A stretch of DNA of 64,000 nucleotides from Osmia lignaria lignaria. Lineage: Eukaryota; Arthropoda; Insecta; Hymenoptera; Megachilidae. The position numbers and the translations under genes are program-made. Where the stretch lies: contig NC_135037.1 of the NCBI RefSeq assembly GCF_051020975.1, forward strand, positions 4,216,001-4,280,000. The letters run 5' to 3'. The notes beneath the pieces are model-generated. The model was not told the DNA's origin, searched no databases, and was given only the letters and a program-made list of their open reading frames with translations. This document shows, piece by piece, positions 36,873 to 48,711 of the stretch; position 1 is the first letter of the stretch, and every line of letters begins with the position of its first letter.

Positions 36873-37215
36873 CTTCATCTCCATCACATTCGTCGTCAGA
36901 GTTCTCTTCATCTTCGCTACTTTCTTCTTCGTCTTCTTGCTGCGCAGAGCTCGACTGATTCTGTGATATTTGGTTATGTGTGGTTTGTGAACTTGGACCA
37001 GGCACTGCCTGAACGGGTTGTACAGAATTACCGCTTGTGTCCATAGGAACTGAGGTTATTTGTTGTTGCTGATTAGCATTGGATATCATCATAGGAATAC
37101 CCAGGCCCATGTTATCCATCATACCCATACCCATATTGTTTTGATGCTCGCCAACTTGCTGCATCACATTGCCATCTAACCTGTTCTCTGGTCTTTGTTC
37201 TTGTTTCATTACATT
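36873..37215 (-). CDS. Common exon 3, Met/Gly/Gln-rich linker
   Basis: The acceptor tttgtttcag ends at 37216 and the exon starts in phase 0 with AAT GTA ATG AAA. It encodes a low-complexity linker: NNMGMGMMDNMGLGIPMM, then a Gln/Ser/Pro stretch (NQQQQITSVP, NQSSSAQQ), then an acidic cluster (EDEEESSEDEENSDDECDGDE). The donor is GATGAAG|GTGCAT, phase 1, matched by the two leading bases of exon 4. No known domain is seen. The acidic and Gln-rich composition is common in transcription-factor effector regions. Confidence 0.78.
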
Positions 37216-38604
37216 CTGAAACAAAGAATTAAGAACACATTTGTTAACTTCAAGCATTATACTTAACTAAATAATATATTATCACAGTTTCAACTAAATG
37301 AATGAAAATAGTATCCAAAGTCATAAAAGTAATATAACCTTGAAATAATCATGCTACGATGTATTGAAAACATTAACATATACTTTAATTATGAAAATTA
37401 ATTACTCCAATAATAGTAAAGCTTAATCAAACATTTACATGAAGAAACAACTTACAAAAGTTTGAAATTTTAAATATTTTTATCACTAGTGTAATGGTAA
37501 CCAAGTAAACACGTAACTGAATATCAAAAGAATAAAAGAATATCTATACTTCTAGATTTTATTATACAATGTGTAAACATTCACAGTGATTAACTGTAAA
37601 TAAAAGAAATATTTCATAGAGAATAAAATTACCGGATTGAGAACATTGGTAACATAACCCTGTTTGTCTTCTATATTGACTTCTCCTAGCCATTGTAGAA
37701 GCTGCTTTTCTGCATTCGCTGTTGTATTCCAAAATTGATAAAATAGCTCTACTTTATACACACAGTCATCACATATCTTTTTGGGTAACTTGTCTTCTCT
37801 TGTAACCTATAATGATCCAAAACAAAAACAAAAATATTTAGTTTGCCCTTTATACCATCAGCCGTGTAAATAATGTAAGCAAAACACAAAAGGAAAGTAT
37901 GCTATGTATAAGTTTCTTATTATTTCAATTTTGAGTGAAACCGTTCATTTCAAATTCATAAATAAAATCCTGCATCATAAAATTACAGGACGAAAATCGA
38001 GGTAGGCAAACGAATGAATTATTAGACAAAAAATTAATAGTACATTAAGTTGTTTCCACAAAGCGTCTATTAATGGAACGACTTTAAAAAGTTCAGAAAG
38101 TTACCTATAGATGTTTTATAATAGAAACAATGATGTCGAAAACAAGATGTCGAAAAGAAAGAGCGTTATTCAATTCCATGCATTGTAAATAGAACATTAA
38201 TACTGCGTATGTCCATGTTGAAATGGAAAAAAATGTCAATTCACACGTGTAGAGATTGTTATGAAAAATATTTGGGGCGATTCGCAATGCCTTAAGGTAG
38301 TAAAAAAGCGCGGCAAAATTCTACTAAACAATAGTTGGCGTCGTGGCTGAGTTAAAGGGGAGTTGAAAAAAGAGTGAAAAAGAGAGAAAAACAGTGCAAC
38401 AGTATCGTAAAGCTACCTCGATATCGCTACTGTGGAGGTAACTTGTAATTTCTTGTCTATAGGGCGATCTCTGAAATAATCGAGACCAAACAGTATCTAC
38501 TGGGAGGTCGAAAAGTCGTGGACAATCAAGGAAACGCGGTGTAGCTATGAAAATGCACAAGATGGCGGATCGCCATTGTCGAGGCGATGGCGTAGTTGGC
38601 TTAC
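37216..38604 (-). other. Introns 1 and 2 of the common region
   Basis: Intron 1 (38604-37807) and intron 2 (37632-37216) have GT/AG ends and AT-rich interiors. Close to the intron 1 donor, at 38559-38572, lies AAGATGGCGGATCG on the plus strand, a YY1/Pho-like core. The same 14 bases occur on the minus strand at 31135-31122. Intron 3 (36872-36770) is only 103 bases. No coding sequence is seen in these introns. Confidence 0.6.
37633..37806 (-). CDS. Common exon 2, second half of the ZAD
   Basis: The acceptor cattatag ends at 37807; the exon is in phase 0 from GTT ACA AGA to AAT CCG|GTAATT, 58 codons. It encodes TREDKLPKKICDDCVYKVEL and FYQFWNTTANAEKQLLQWL. CDDC is the second Cys pair of the ZAD, and the amphipathic helix after it (FYQFW..AEKQLL) is the segment that mediates ZAD dimerisation in this family. 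Joined to common exon 1 it makes a complete treble-clef zinc domain of about 80 residues. Confidence 0.85.
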
Positions 38605-38736
38605 CTTGACCGGTAGACAGGCGGCGATTTTGAGAAATATTTGCCGTACGTCTCCTTCACCCTCGAAAATCGGTACCGAAACACGGTCCTTCACGAGACA
38701 CAGCCGACACAGGTCCAGATAATCGAGGGAGGACAT
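38605..38736 (-). CDS. Common exon 1, start codon and first half of the ZAD
   Basis: The ATG (38736-38734) sits in a good insect context (gtaaaATGTCC). The 44 codons encode MSSLDYLDLCRLCLVKDR and a helix ending CLPVK, then AAG|GTAAGC, a phase-0 donor. CRLC is the first Cys pair of a ZAD, the N-terminal homodimerisation domain of a large arthropod family of C2H2 transcription factors. No other ZAD start is seen within the 36 kb of downstream finger exons, which supports this as the single coding start of the locus. Confidence 0.87.
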
Positions 38737-38900
38737 TTTACCATGTAAAACGCCAGCTCGAGACGCAAAACCGCGCCCGTAGACGCGAACGCTGTTTCAA
38801 TCCAAGCCGGAGAAGAACCCCGCGTTCTTCGGTACGCGTCGTTTGCTCACTGCGCTTCGGCTAACTCCGTCGGTGTTCGACCGGTCTCGGCTCTCATCGG
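38737..38900 (-). promoter_or_regulatory. Probable 5' UTR and promoter of the ZAD locus
   Basis: The stretch just upstream of the ZAD start is much richer in CpG than the surrounding AT-rich DNA (GAGACGCAAAACCGCGCCCG and following bases), and contains the near-repeat TCGGCTAACTCCG / TCGGCTAACTTCG. This is what one expects of an unmethylated promoter and 5' UTR. I cannot place the transcription start or see a clear TATA box. Confidence 0.4.
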
Positions 38901-39934
38901 CTAACTTCGGATACACTCGATAGAACGGTTACGTATCGATCACGTTGTGCTTGAACCCACTTCTTTTACACGCAACGGATTCGAACATAGCGAAAATCAT
39001 TTTCTTTTAAATTTATCGTTATTTGATATTAATTAATTGTATTATTATTGCAAAATTATTGTAATAAAACAAAAACTTGAACTTTCACGGTTTTGATTAT
39101 ATATTTTAGTTGATTTTCTTCTCTAATGCATTTTGCACCGTACTTATGATAAGTCGCAAATGTTGCAAGATGGCTACACAATCGCTGCTGATTATATGTT
39201 CCTTCTTAAACGATAAGAATACGTTAGGCAATTGAAGAAATCCTGTCCATTTTATTTATCTTTGATACATACCGATTGATCGTTCAGGTGTTTAAGAGGT
39301 CAGCCAAGTTAATGCAAACCTATCAAATTTTCATGCACAATTACTCCCACTTCTGGGTACGGATACAATCACGCATGATCAAACAGACGAGACATACTTG
39401 TCGATGAGCGATAATCATAAATCAGAGCTACTTAAATAATATTCTTCATCTTTATTAACTTTTTGCTACTTTCTCGTTGCAGAATTAAAAAAAAATACTA
39501 ATTAAGCACTTCATATCATTTTTCTTAAGTATAAAACTGTTTTATGCATTATAATATATCCGATTTATTATGATACAATACAAGGCATATATTTTGAGTA
39601 TATTTTTTTTAATGAAGCTTTCAAGAGATTGTAGGAATATGCTGTTCCTACATATGTAACATGATTATTTTATTATTCGATTCTAAAACAAACATTAATC
39701 TCATAATCGTTATCGCAGATGTACAGTGACACGTAATGCAAATATTAATATTTAATAGATCTAAATGTGTATGGTAATATTGCACAGTAAATATTATCTA
39801 TGACATGCACGAATAATTTTAGTTTATATAAATATAAATACAAATTATTCTTTATAGCTTACATCAATAGGAAATGAAATGAAACTTTTAATATATTTTA
39901 ATATTAAAAGTAACAGCAAAGACACGGTACTTAC

Positions 39935-40068
39935 CCTTAGATTGTTGAAGATATCAATGACCTGTCTTCTTTTCCCATTGATTGTCAGAACTTTACTGAA
40001 CATGACAAATTGATTTAAATTTGAAACTATACCGTTTTCCAAAGGTTTCACAATCTTTGATATGATTT
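39935..40068 (-). pseudogene. Possible isolated exon, identity unknown
   Basis: On the minus strand an acceptor-like ttttattgag is followed by an open frame encoding ISKIVKPLENGIVSNLNQF and MFSKVLTINGKRRQVIDIFN, ending at AAGG|GTAAGT, a strong donor. The pattern (hydrophobic segment, then a basic RRQVIDIFNNLR-type end) faintly resembles an N-terminal exon of an insect odorant receptor. I cannot support that further, and no neighbouring exon of such a gene was found. It may be a chance ORF. Confidence 0.2.
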
Positions 40069-42555
40069 CTCAATAAAATAACTAGTTAAATTAAAAAAAA
40101 AAAAAAATAACACGAAATGGTACAATCATTCTATGTCAAAAAATATTAATTTATTCCCTATCATTTTTTCTACAAAATGTTATTAAACAGAATAATAAAA
40201 TAAAAAAATTTTGTGAACTTAGAGAAATTAAATTATCAGTTTTGATTTTAAATAAAATACTTCTCTCTTAAATATTATATCCATTTGAAATCCATACACG
40301 TACGTATATTTTATAAAAGAAAATTCAAACGACATTATGAATTTTTGCATCAAGGGACAAGGTTTCCCTTATTGTTAACAAAATACGAGGGACGGAAAAA
40401 ATGACGGCCTTCGTTTTAGATAAAAAAAACTGCTTTATTGTGGCAGAGCACATGTATTATCATATACCAGCATATAATTAGGAAGTCCATAGTAATTTAC
40501 AAATTACGATCCACTTAAACGTCGGTACACGTGGCGGTGTATGCAGGCAGATTTGGGAATCGATTTCGATCGCACTCATGCTGTTATCGTGTCTGTATTC
40601 ATCGGTTATCATCATAATCGTTCGTTCATCATCTTATGATCACTGTTTTTTTATAACATTAATTTTTCGTTCGAAGATTCGGATGGGAAAAAGGGGAGAG
40701 AGGAGGGTGGATCTTCTAAAGATCCTTGTAACGGCGGTGCATTATTTATAATACATGAAAACAAGGGATATGTGGTCTTTTTGTCGTTTTATCGAGAAAA
40801 TTTTTACCCGTACGAGCCACTGGGACTTTTTTCTTAATTTTCGTTTCTCCCTCTTTTCTTTTTTTTCCCCCTTTCAACAAGGACCTTGTTTCGTATCTTA
40901 CAAATTACAGTAATCATGATTATCGCAAGTGACAGTATTTCCAGGCATTTGTTGGGATCAACAAGACTCTAATTTTTCAATGTTAAGAAAAAAATGAAAA
41001 TTATTATAAATTAAAATTGCCTTATGTATAACAAGGTGTTCTTTCGAAACGTAGTTCGATCAAGAAGCATTCGTTAATCCTCCTACCATGTACAACTTAT
41101 TTTTTTTTTCTTTTTTAAAGATAGAATTTAATTTCTGAGCTAAAGATTAATTTATGACGAAGAAATTACATGAAATGACATTCTTAGTAATACATTTATC
41201 TAATTTATGAATAGACTGATTCTCTTAAATGTTAAATATAAAATCTTCTAAAATGATTACATGATCAATAAAATCATTCGTTGACACGTTAATAGGAGGA
41301 TTAATTGTAAAATAAAAAGAAAATTAACTAGATATTGTTGCTCCTTTCGTTTTTCTTTTTTTTCTTTTTTTTCATGATGCTCTCGTTCGACATGGTTCTC
41401 TCGCAGTTTGTCTCTCATTGTCGACAAAACCGCGATGAAACTTGCATTATTTCGATGCTCATATATGAGTTAATTAATTAGTTGTTAATTAATTTGTTAA
41501 ATTCGTAACTATTTTACTTATAGCTTATGCTATAACAATAATAGCAAAAATTGCATGAATGTGTGTCTAGATTTCATTTCATCTCGTTTAATCTCACATA
41601 CTTCACCGAATTGTCGTAATGTAAATTTACAGCTATTACAAATATTATTGTTTATACTCGTGTAAGGTAACATTAATGGTAATCATCGTGTTCGTTATCT
41701 ACTAATACAAAGTTAAAAATGCGGGAAGTTGAAATCTTTTTTTTTTCCACGGGTTTACCGCACAGATTATATTCGTATTTATACGTACCATGCATTTTTC
41801 ATAATTCTGCCTTATGGTTTTTTTTTTTTTTTGCTTATGGTTTTCTTTGTAGTGTATCCAGTCAAATACCGAGTGATAATTCTTGCACGATTCTTTCTCG
41901 AGTTAACATTTGGTGTCTGCAATTATTTATTCCCTTAACACATCTTTGCTAATCGTTTCACGCTTATTCAACATTAAATATCGAATAACTGGAATGGTTT
42001 GGAAAATTTCGATTAATTCACCTACGGTTATGTTACGTTACGTTAAAGAGGTATAAACGATAGTTGTTACCTTCGAAAAATTTTTTTTTTTTTGAGCCCT
42101 TACGTTGTCAATAGACGTCAGACAGCTTGCAAAAATTTCTCACCCGTTTTTCACTAAATATTAAGGATCAGAACGGCTCATTTCAAACCGACGTGTTTTT
42201 TTTCTTTTTCTCTTTTTTTTTTTTTCTCTTAATGTCGACTCGCTTATCCAGCAATACTGGGACTAATTAAGCTAGCGTTGGTCGAAGATCGTTGACAATT
42301 TATGCATATATATATTATATTACGTTTCACACCATATCGATAAGACCTCGTTTTTTTAACAAGCTAAAATGATCAAACAGTGATGGAAGAAGGATGATAG
42401 GGAAACGCAATTTTCTAGCACGATCTGAAGCATATGTCTGACTTCGAATGGTATAATCTCCTTTGCACGTTGCAACGCGTACGTTCGTTCTTTTTTTTTT
42501 CATACACTTTGATAATAATTATTTGTAATCGTCAGATACTATTTAAAATTTCGTA

Positions 42556-43097
42556 TAGTAGGATCTAGATCATTCGAATTATGCACAAATTTTAATTTGA
42601 AAAATTATAATGAAATTATAATTTATTACAGAAATATGTTTCAATTTTTTTTTTTTATTTCTTCAATTTTTCTCAGATGCCAAACAGGACCGGATTAAGA
42701 TTTCTAGGTCTCCTTGCTTGATATACTTGATTCAAAAATTGAAATTTATTCTAAGTAAATTTATATAACATTTAATTGTAATGAGAGAGGGCAATGGTAA
42801 AAAAATTTTCATTTGATATTCTTTTATGTAGTAAATGGGAACTTCAGAAGGGGGCCCCTGGAAAATGAGGTCTGGGGTTGCAGCTCCCCTTAGACTACTC
42901 TTTAATCCGGCGCTGCTGCCAAATTGTATTTTTACTTTTTTTTTTAATTAGGAGTACTTTTCTCTGAATGTTTCAGAATATTTGAAAATTTTATCCACTT
43001 TGGTCTCTCTTTTAATAAAACTTAAATTTTGCTAAGTTGAAAATTTTACGATTCGCAGAATTTGGTAATTGAAATTCGAATAGTCGAGGTCCTACTG
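42556..43097. mobile_element. Pogo/Tc1-like MITE with a nested insertion
   Basis: The right end, read inverted, is CAGTAGGACCTCGACTATTCG; the left is TAGTAGGATCTAGATCATTCG. The two are similar over 21 bases and each is flanked by TA. Ends of the CAGTAGxxCTCG kind are typical of pogo-like elements. No transposase. A hAT-like element has inserted inside it at 42685-42915. Confidence 0.6.
42685..42915. mobile_element. hAT-like MITE, copy 1 (nested)
   Basis: Ends CAGGACCGGATTAAG and, inverted, CAGCGCCGGATTAAAG. The flanks ATGCCAAA and CTGCCAAA agree at 7 of 8 bases, fitting an 8-base target duplication as in hAT elements. Related copies lie at 54217-54408 and 54817-55065. Confidence 0.65.
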
Positions 43098-43212
43098 TAA
43101 TTTAAAATATTCTTTTATATAATTTTCCTTGAAACAAGGAGCGGATGTCTATTATATGCAGACCTTTATTGATATTGGTAAAATTTAATCAGTTCGCAAT
43201 TGTTTGTTTCCA

Positions 43213-43353
43213 TTAACTCTCAGACGATAAGTTGGGTCTATTATGGCCCAAAACTATAAATGGTATACCAATCTAAAGGAATAGTGTAAAATTTATAAAA
43301 TTTAAAATTAATTAAGTTTTTGCCACTTCAGTGACTCACCGTCCAAGAGTTAA
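43213..43353. mobile_element. TTAA-ended MITE-like element (141 bp)
   Basis: TTAACTCTCAGACGATAAGT at the left; the right end read inverted is TTAACTCTTGGACGGTGAGT. This is a 20-base inverted repeat with a few transitions, and it includes the TTAA. No coding sequence. Confidence 0.6.
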
Positions 43354-44093
43354 TTTCTAAAATGTACTAATTCCTGTTGAAACAAAGAATATTTGTGTTT
43401 TCGAGTCAGATAGGAAATCTATAAACATGTCTTGAACATTTCTGTGTAGAGTAACAATAATAATGAATGAAAAGATGTTTTTACGACGAGTTCTAATCGT
43501 GGTTGAATTCTATACGATTTTTCTTTTTTATGGCTATTTGTACTGCGATAATCTTGAAAATTGTATATCTTACATTGACTCAGATGGACATGAAAAGTTT
43601 GCAGTAAGATTGTAATAACATCTAATTATTAAAAAAAGAAAGGAGTCAAAAATTAATGAACCAATGACATGATTTCAAATACTTCTGAAACTAAATTTCA
43701 TATTTTTCTATTTCATTTTTATTTACAAAAGAATTTTCTTTCTGCAAACCTTTCAAATTCTCCGACAGTGTAAAAGGTGACGAAATGATGTTAATTACAG
43801 ATCATTTTCTACATACACTATTGTTCGTCGATGAAACTTTGAATTCTGTTAGTGGAGACTATCTATTCGAAACTTCATTCTTTGTCTTTTAATGATACTT
43901 TCTTGTTTACCAAAGTAATACAAGGATTCGAACATGCATAAGAAAACGATGGCACTTTAATGTAATTCGTGACATTACCTTGAGCTTGCATTTGAATCTT
44001 CCTTTTTTTTTTAATTTTTCTCTTTTTTTCGTTAATTATACCAGTGTAAACAAGCTCTTTATTAGAGGTGTACAAGAACCAGATTCAAACTGA

Positions 44094-44305
44094 TCAGATC
44101 CGACTTGACACGATCTGAACCGACCCGACCAGAGTCGACACAATTCGAGCCGACGTGACCCGAGCAGACTCACTTCGGATCGATTCGACTCGACTCGACT
44201 CGACTCGACCCGACTCGACTCGACCCGACCCGACCCGAACTGAACCAAATCAAACTCTATTCAAACAATGCAGTCCCGACCCGACTCGACCCGAATATCG
44301 GATAC
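44094..44305. repeat. (GACTC/GACCC) pentanucleotide array
   Basis: Degenerate 5-base repeat, purest at about 44176-44240 where GACTC and GACCC units alternate, with diverged units on both sides and a second run at 44275-44298. Translations such as DSTRPDSTRP on one strand and SSRVESSRVE on the other are artefacts of it. Confidence 0.85.
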
Positions 44306-46934
44306 CCGATATTTTCGCATTCTTACACACCTCCCTTCTTTATATACTTGCTTGTTCTTCATCAATACCCGTCTATTAATGGTAAAGTGAAATTTACTTT
44401 TTGCCACCTTGATCATTCAAGAAATATCATTTTTTTCAAATCTGGTACTTAGCCAACATCGAGAATAACGTACACAAATCTAATTATATTCAATCAATGA
44501 TTCAATGGTTCGATGATGATTTTGAACTCTCACACGGTCTCTCTTCTTTCACGAACTAAAATACAGAACAGATTAAGATATGCAACATTACATCTTAATT
44601 TAATGACGAACCGTTGGTATTTATTGTTAAACAATTAATCTTTTTTTATTTCTCGATTTTTGTCGCTTAAGCGTCTCCGTTGTATCGTTGCAACGATGAT
44701 AAGTAAAATTTAAAAAAAAATGAAAAATGAAAACGATACCCATATAACGCTAGACTCGAGGAATATTCAAAAGGGTTATTACAAGCTCACTTATATTTTA
44801 CGGAATCACGCTATAAATATAAAGTATCATCTGAACGTCTAATATAATCCTTGTATTAATCTTAATACTCTATAACGTCCATTTGAGAATAAAAAAATGT
44901 ATATCAGATTATTCAAAATTTTATTCTCTTAGGGTAATAATTTGTTCGTTTAAATTTCTTTAATTATAATGAATCTCTAATTTAAGGGCAAGTTTGAGGC
45001 GGGGGTTTAGGGAAAGAACGATCAATCTTAGACACCTGGGTTAATAATTAATATCTTGAAAAAGGCTATCATTTTTTTTTTTTTAACTGCTAATCAGTGT
45101 AAACGATTAAAAAATTACTTGTTCGTTCAAGAGGAGCGTTACAAAATGAAATCCTCTTTCACGATGTTGAAAGAATGTGAAATGTGTTTAATTATGGGAT
45201 TCTTTTTTTTGTGTTGCTCCTTTTTGTCATTCCCGATTGACGCAATCGTTGTTTGTTCCTACCCTAATATGTTACAAATGGAATTCGTTAACGAAGATAC
45301 AACAGGTGTATCCGTTCTTGGAATTTGCTTGTCTCCTTTGTTAACAGAATTTTTGTTACCGATAACGTGGAATTATGCGAACTAATGAAACTTGCAGCAA
45401 ACGTGGCTGGTTCGTTGAATCGCAAGCATTTTCGATTACGTGGTCATTTCTATTTTTTATAAAAAAAATCATTTTTCAACATTCTGAATGCCACGAAAAA
45501 TTTTTATAATAATTAGCCAATTAAAAACAAATCTATTTTATTTAATATTAATTATGCTTCAAATATTAACATTTTCGTAGTGTAATACAGAAATGAAATG
45601 AAATGAAACTATCAGATATAATTCCATAAATAATTTTCTATTGGCTATAAAAAAGAACGTAAAATTGCAAAATAAACAATTCTCACGGGGGTTAATAGTG
45701 GTATCTAAGTATACTAAAAATAAATTGCTAGGTTTATTGAAAATAAAATTGCTAACAGAAAGGCACTCAAAGTGTTAAATTATACACTATCCATTTTCAA
45801 TAAAATAAAATAAACTGTTATAATATTTTTAACAAGAAAATTGTAGCTTTGAAATTTTCTACGTAGCAACCAACAATATTTTTCAAAAGTTTACTATTAT
45901 CGATCTCTAAAGCTTATAATTTTGATATTTCAACTTGCCTCAAAGCACGTATCGAAAATGACCCGATGCAACGAACGAAAATTCAAAACAAAAGAAATTG
46001 AATAAAAGAAAAAACTTGTCACGTTGGCTTTTATTTCATCGACCGTATTGAAATTCTCAGTTAAGGCCGGCCGGGCAAATTAAAGTTGTACTACTTACTC
46101 TACGCCTTTCGTTTCAGTGTGTTCATGTGTGCAATCCAGTGTACGTCTTAAAAATACTCGAATACGTTCTACTTGTCGATAAAAGGCAAGAGAATTGTTC
46201 CGCTCGTGTTCGACTATAGTATGACGCGTTAATCTATTCGGAAATTACGTGCTTCTTCGTGTCTCGATGGATTGACTTTTCGTAGGTAACTGTAACCAAG
46301 AAGATCATGGGACGATAATTGAATTTCTCGTAATCTACGGCTTCTTTTCTTTGGAATTGGTTATCTTCGTTACATATATGCTTGTGTGGTGTGTATATAT
46401 ATATTTATACGTGTATATATATATATATATATATATTATTTTTTTTTTTTTTTGTTTAAATTTAATCTTCCTGATCGAGCATTCGTGCGTGACGAGTTCT
46501 ACGGTAGCTAGAATTCTACGGTAGTTACGGCCACGATCTCTCAAACGATCTGGATTTATTTAATTAAACGGTAGTAAATGGAAAATCGAGAATGGGATTT
46601 GTCACGTACCCGCGCACTCACGTAATTAATTAATAATAATAATAATAATAGTATAATGTTATCTCGCAAGTTATGTATTATTATACACATCGTTAAGATC
46701 GAAACGCCTTAATTCCGTACACCTAGATTTTTCTCGTACGTGTAATATATCTATAGTTCATATATACAAATTGTAAAATGCTTTCTTAATGAAAAAAGTC
46801 GTGTTCATCTTGTGTATATGTCTTTTGGTGTGTATATATATTTATATATATTTTTATTTATATTTATATATATATATATTTCTCTCTCTTTCTTAGCAGT
46901 GTGAACGCAGATTTCGCTCTGGTTTTATATACGA

Positions 46935-47496
46935 AGTATCTCAGAATTGTACATCATGAAAACTGGAGATTCTTTATGTTAAAATGAGTCGAAAAGTCCT
47001 TTGTCATTTTGCGATCGATAGCTTCGTTTTCAAGATACAAGCGATTGAAGATTAGAGGTTCAACTTCCGGGGTGCTCGCGGTAGACCGGAAGTCAAATAC
47101 CCAATTTTTAATTTAACTGAAAATTCTACATGTTCTGATAAATTGAAAACCCTTTTATTGTTTGCCAATTTTTAGCTATAAAAAAAGTTGAATCTTCAAT
47201 TTACGGGGCGCTCATGGCCAGCCATGACTTTGGGAAGTCAAATACCCAAATTTCAAGCACTACATTTTTCATATTAAAACGACTAAAAAAATTTTAATAA
47301 ATTTTTGCAATCTTCAGTATAGGTTTTGAAATTTAAGAAATTAAGAATGGAATCCTCGACTTCCGGGGTGCTTCCAGCGTCTAATCTTTAATCGCTTGTA
47401 TCTTGGAAACAAAGCTTGAGATTACAAAATGATTCGATTCGTTTTAACATGTAGAATTTACATTCTTCATGAGATACAACCATTCTTGAGATACTC
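46935..47496. mobile_element. Fold-back element with 120-bp inverted arms
   Basis: The left arm 46935-47056 and right arm 47380-47496 are inverted copies over about 120 bases (shared blocks include CAAGATACAAGCGATT and ATGTTAAAA). The interior carries three diverged copies of a module beginning CTTCCGGGGTGCT (near 47064, 47200 and 47360), two of them followed by GGAAGTCAAATACCCAA. No coding sequence. Confidence 0.7.
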
Positions 47497-48437
47497 TGCA
47501 CATATATATAGTATTTCTCTGTGTTTCTCATTCTCTTTCTCTCCCTCTCTCTCGTGCTTTTTTTTATTAATTCTTCTTGGCTACGGAACACATGATCACT
47601 CGCACACCCTTTCTTTTCCTTTGTACATGCATAACATCTGCTTCTGAGAATCAGTTCACCGCTTGATCGCGTCAGTGACAAGATTTCATGATTTTCTTAT
47701 ATCAAAATAATGAAAATGGAAGATTGTACCGTTTTTGAGGAATGTTATGGTGTCAAGTGAAGGGGATGTGATTTGTCGAAAATATTGTAAGAACGAGTAG
47801 AAATAATCGGAAGCACTTGGATTCCGTCCTTTTTGGAATACGCTTAGCTTAGACTATTACAGTTTTCCAAATTATTTCTTGAAAATAGCATTTCGATTCA
47901 ATCTATCACTTGGTGATCACATATTTTTTGGTATTGATGATTTCTATCAAATTGTGTATTCGACGCGAGTTTAAATTATGACGATTGTAGGGCGTTTAAG
48001 TTGAATCTTGTCACCTCTGCGACATTCCGCTATAACCGTACCATTTTTTATTTTTACAAAGAAACAATAATCACGAGGATATTTTTGTTACCAAAAAAAT
48101 TTAATCTTCTCCTAAAACTCCAAAAAATCTTCCTATAACCATGTATCAAAAAAATGTCTAAAACAATACTTTCCTTCATTTGGAAATAAGGATACCCTTC
48201 TAAATCTCGGCCCTAAATGACCGAGTACCTGCTATCAGAGGGTTAATCATCAAGAATTTACAATTTCCTCATTTATCATTCAACTACCCTCACCCTCCGA
48301 TCTACAGTCTACAAAAACTCTAATTCAGATAAATAGAAACGAGAACCGGTTAGATTTACAGTTCCCATATGTAGAATCCATAGATAATTTACGGCACGGT
48401 TAACTGCGGTTGCTGGAAGGGGAGGCGGTGAATCGCC

Positions 48438-48711
48438 AGGGGCGAATCCAGAGGGGTGCAATCACCCTTTTCAAAAACTTACTACTATAAATTTCAAAAA
48501 CAAATTAATTTACATTGCAAAATAAAACTACTTTCCCCACTATTTCAATTTCCATATTTCTATTCTTCTAACAAAATAAATTAAATTATTTATAATCGTC
48601 TCATTTTTAACACGAAATTAATCAATCGATTAAAATTTCAAATCGTAGATGAAAATAAAAATGTATATAATTTTACACCCCCCAAAGGGGTGCTTCTGAA
48701 TCCGTCCCTGA
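48438..48711. mobile_element. Possible hAT-like MITE with CAGGGGCG ends
   Basis: The left end is CAGGGGCGAATCCAGAGG; the right end read inverted starts CAGGGACGGATTCAGAAG. Both ends continue into a paired GGGTG/CACCC segment. I could not see a matching 8-base target duplication. It lies just past the TASK stop codon, possibly in the 3' UTR. Confidence 0.5.

Larger units (their letters stand above)
1..38736 (-). other. Single ZAD zinc-finger locus with alternative terminal exons
   Basis: I interpret this span as one transcription unit running from high to low coordinates. Four common exons (38736-38605, 37806-37633, 37215-36873, 36769-36592) give a 275-residue ZAD plus linker ending in a phase-2 donor with carried bases GG. 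Thirteen terminal exons follow, each with its own acceptor and stop: T1 33850, T2 30453, T3 26394, T4 24644, T5 21581, T6 19748, T7 16697, T8 13805, T9 11690, T10 9477, T11 6529, T12 4331, T13 889. All thirteen start with one leading purine that completes a Gly codon and are open to the stop, or to the window edge for T13. Predicted isoforms are about 616-837 residues. The locus probably continues left of the window. The layout resembles lola and mod(mdg4), but those carry BTB domains. The alternative is separate genes with internal ATGs; identical phase in all thirteen argues against that. Confidence 0.8.

Noticed and set aside
1..38736. Identification as lola or mod(mdg4)
   Set aside because: The shared N-terminus is a ZAD (CRLC...CDDC), not a BTB domain, and the tails have 8-13 fingers where lola tails typically have one or two. 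Only the layout is similar.
44036..44379. ORFs of SSRVESSRVE and DSTRPDSTRP type
   Set aside because: They are translations of the GACYC pentanucleotide repeat on both strands.
45056..45385. 109-codon plus-strand ORF with hydrophobic stretches
   Set aside because: It starts in a poly-T tract, has no recognisable domain, no splice context and AT-driven Phe/Leu content; most likely chance.
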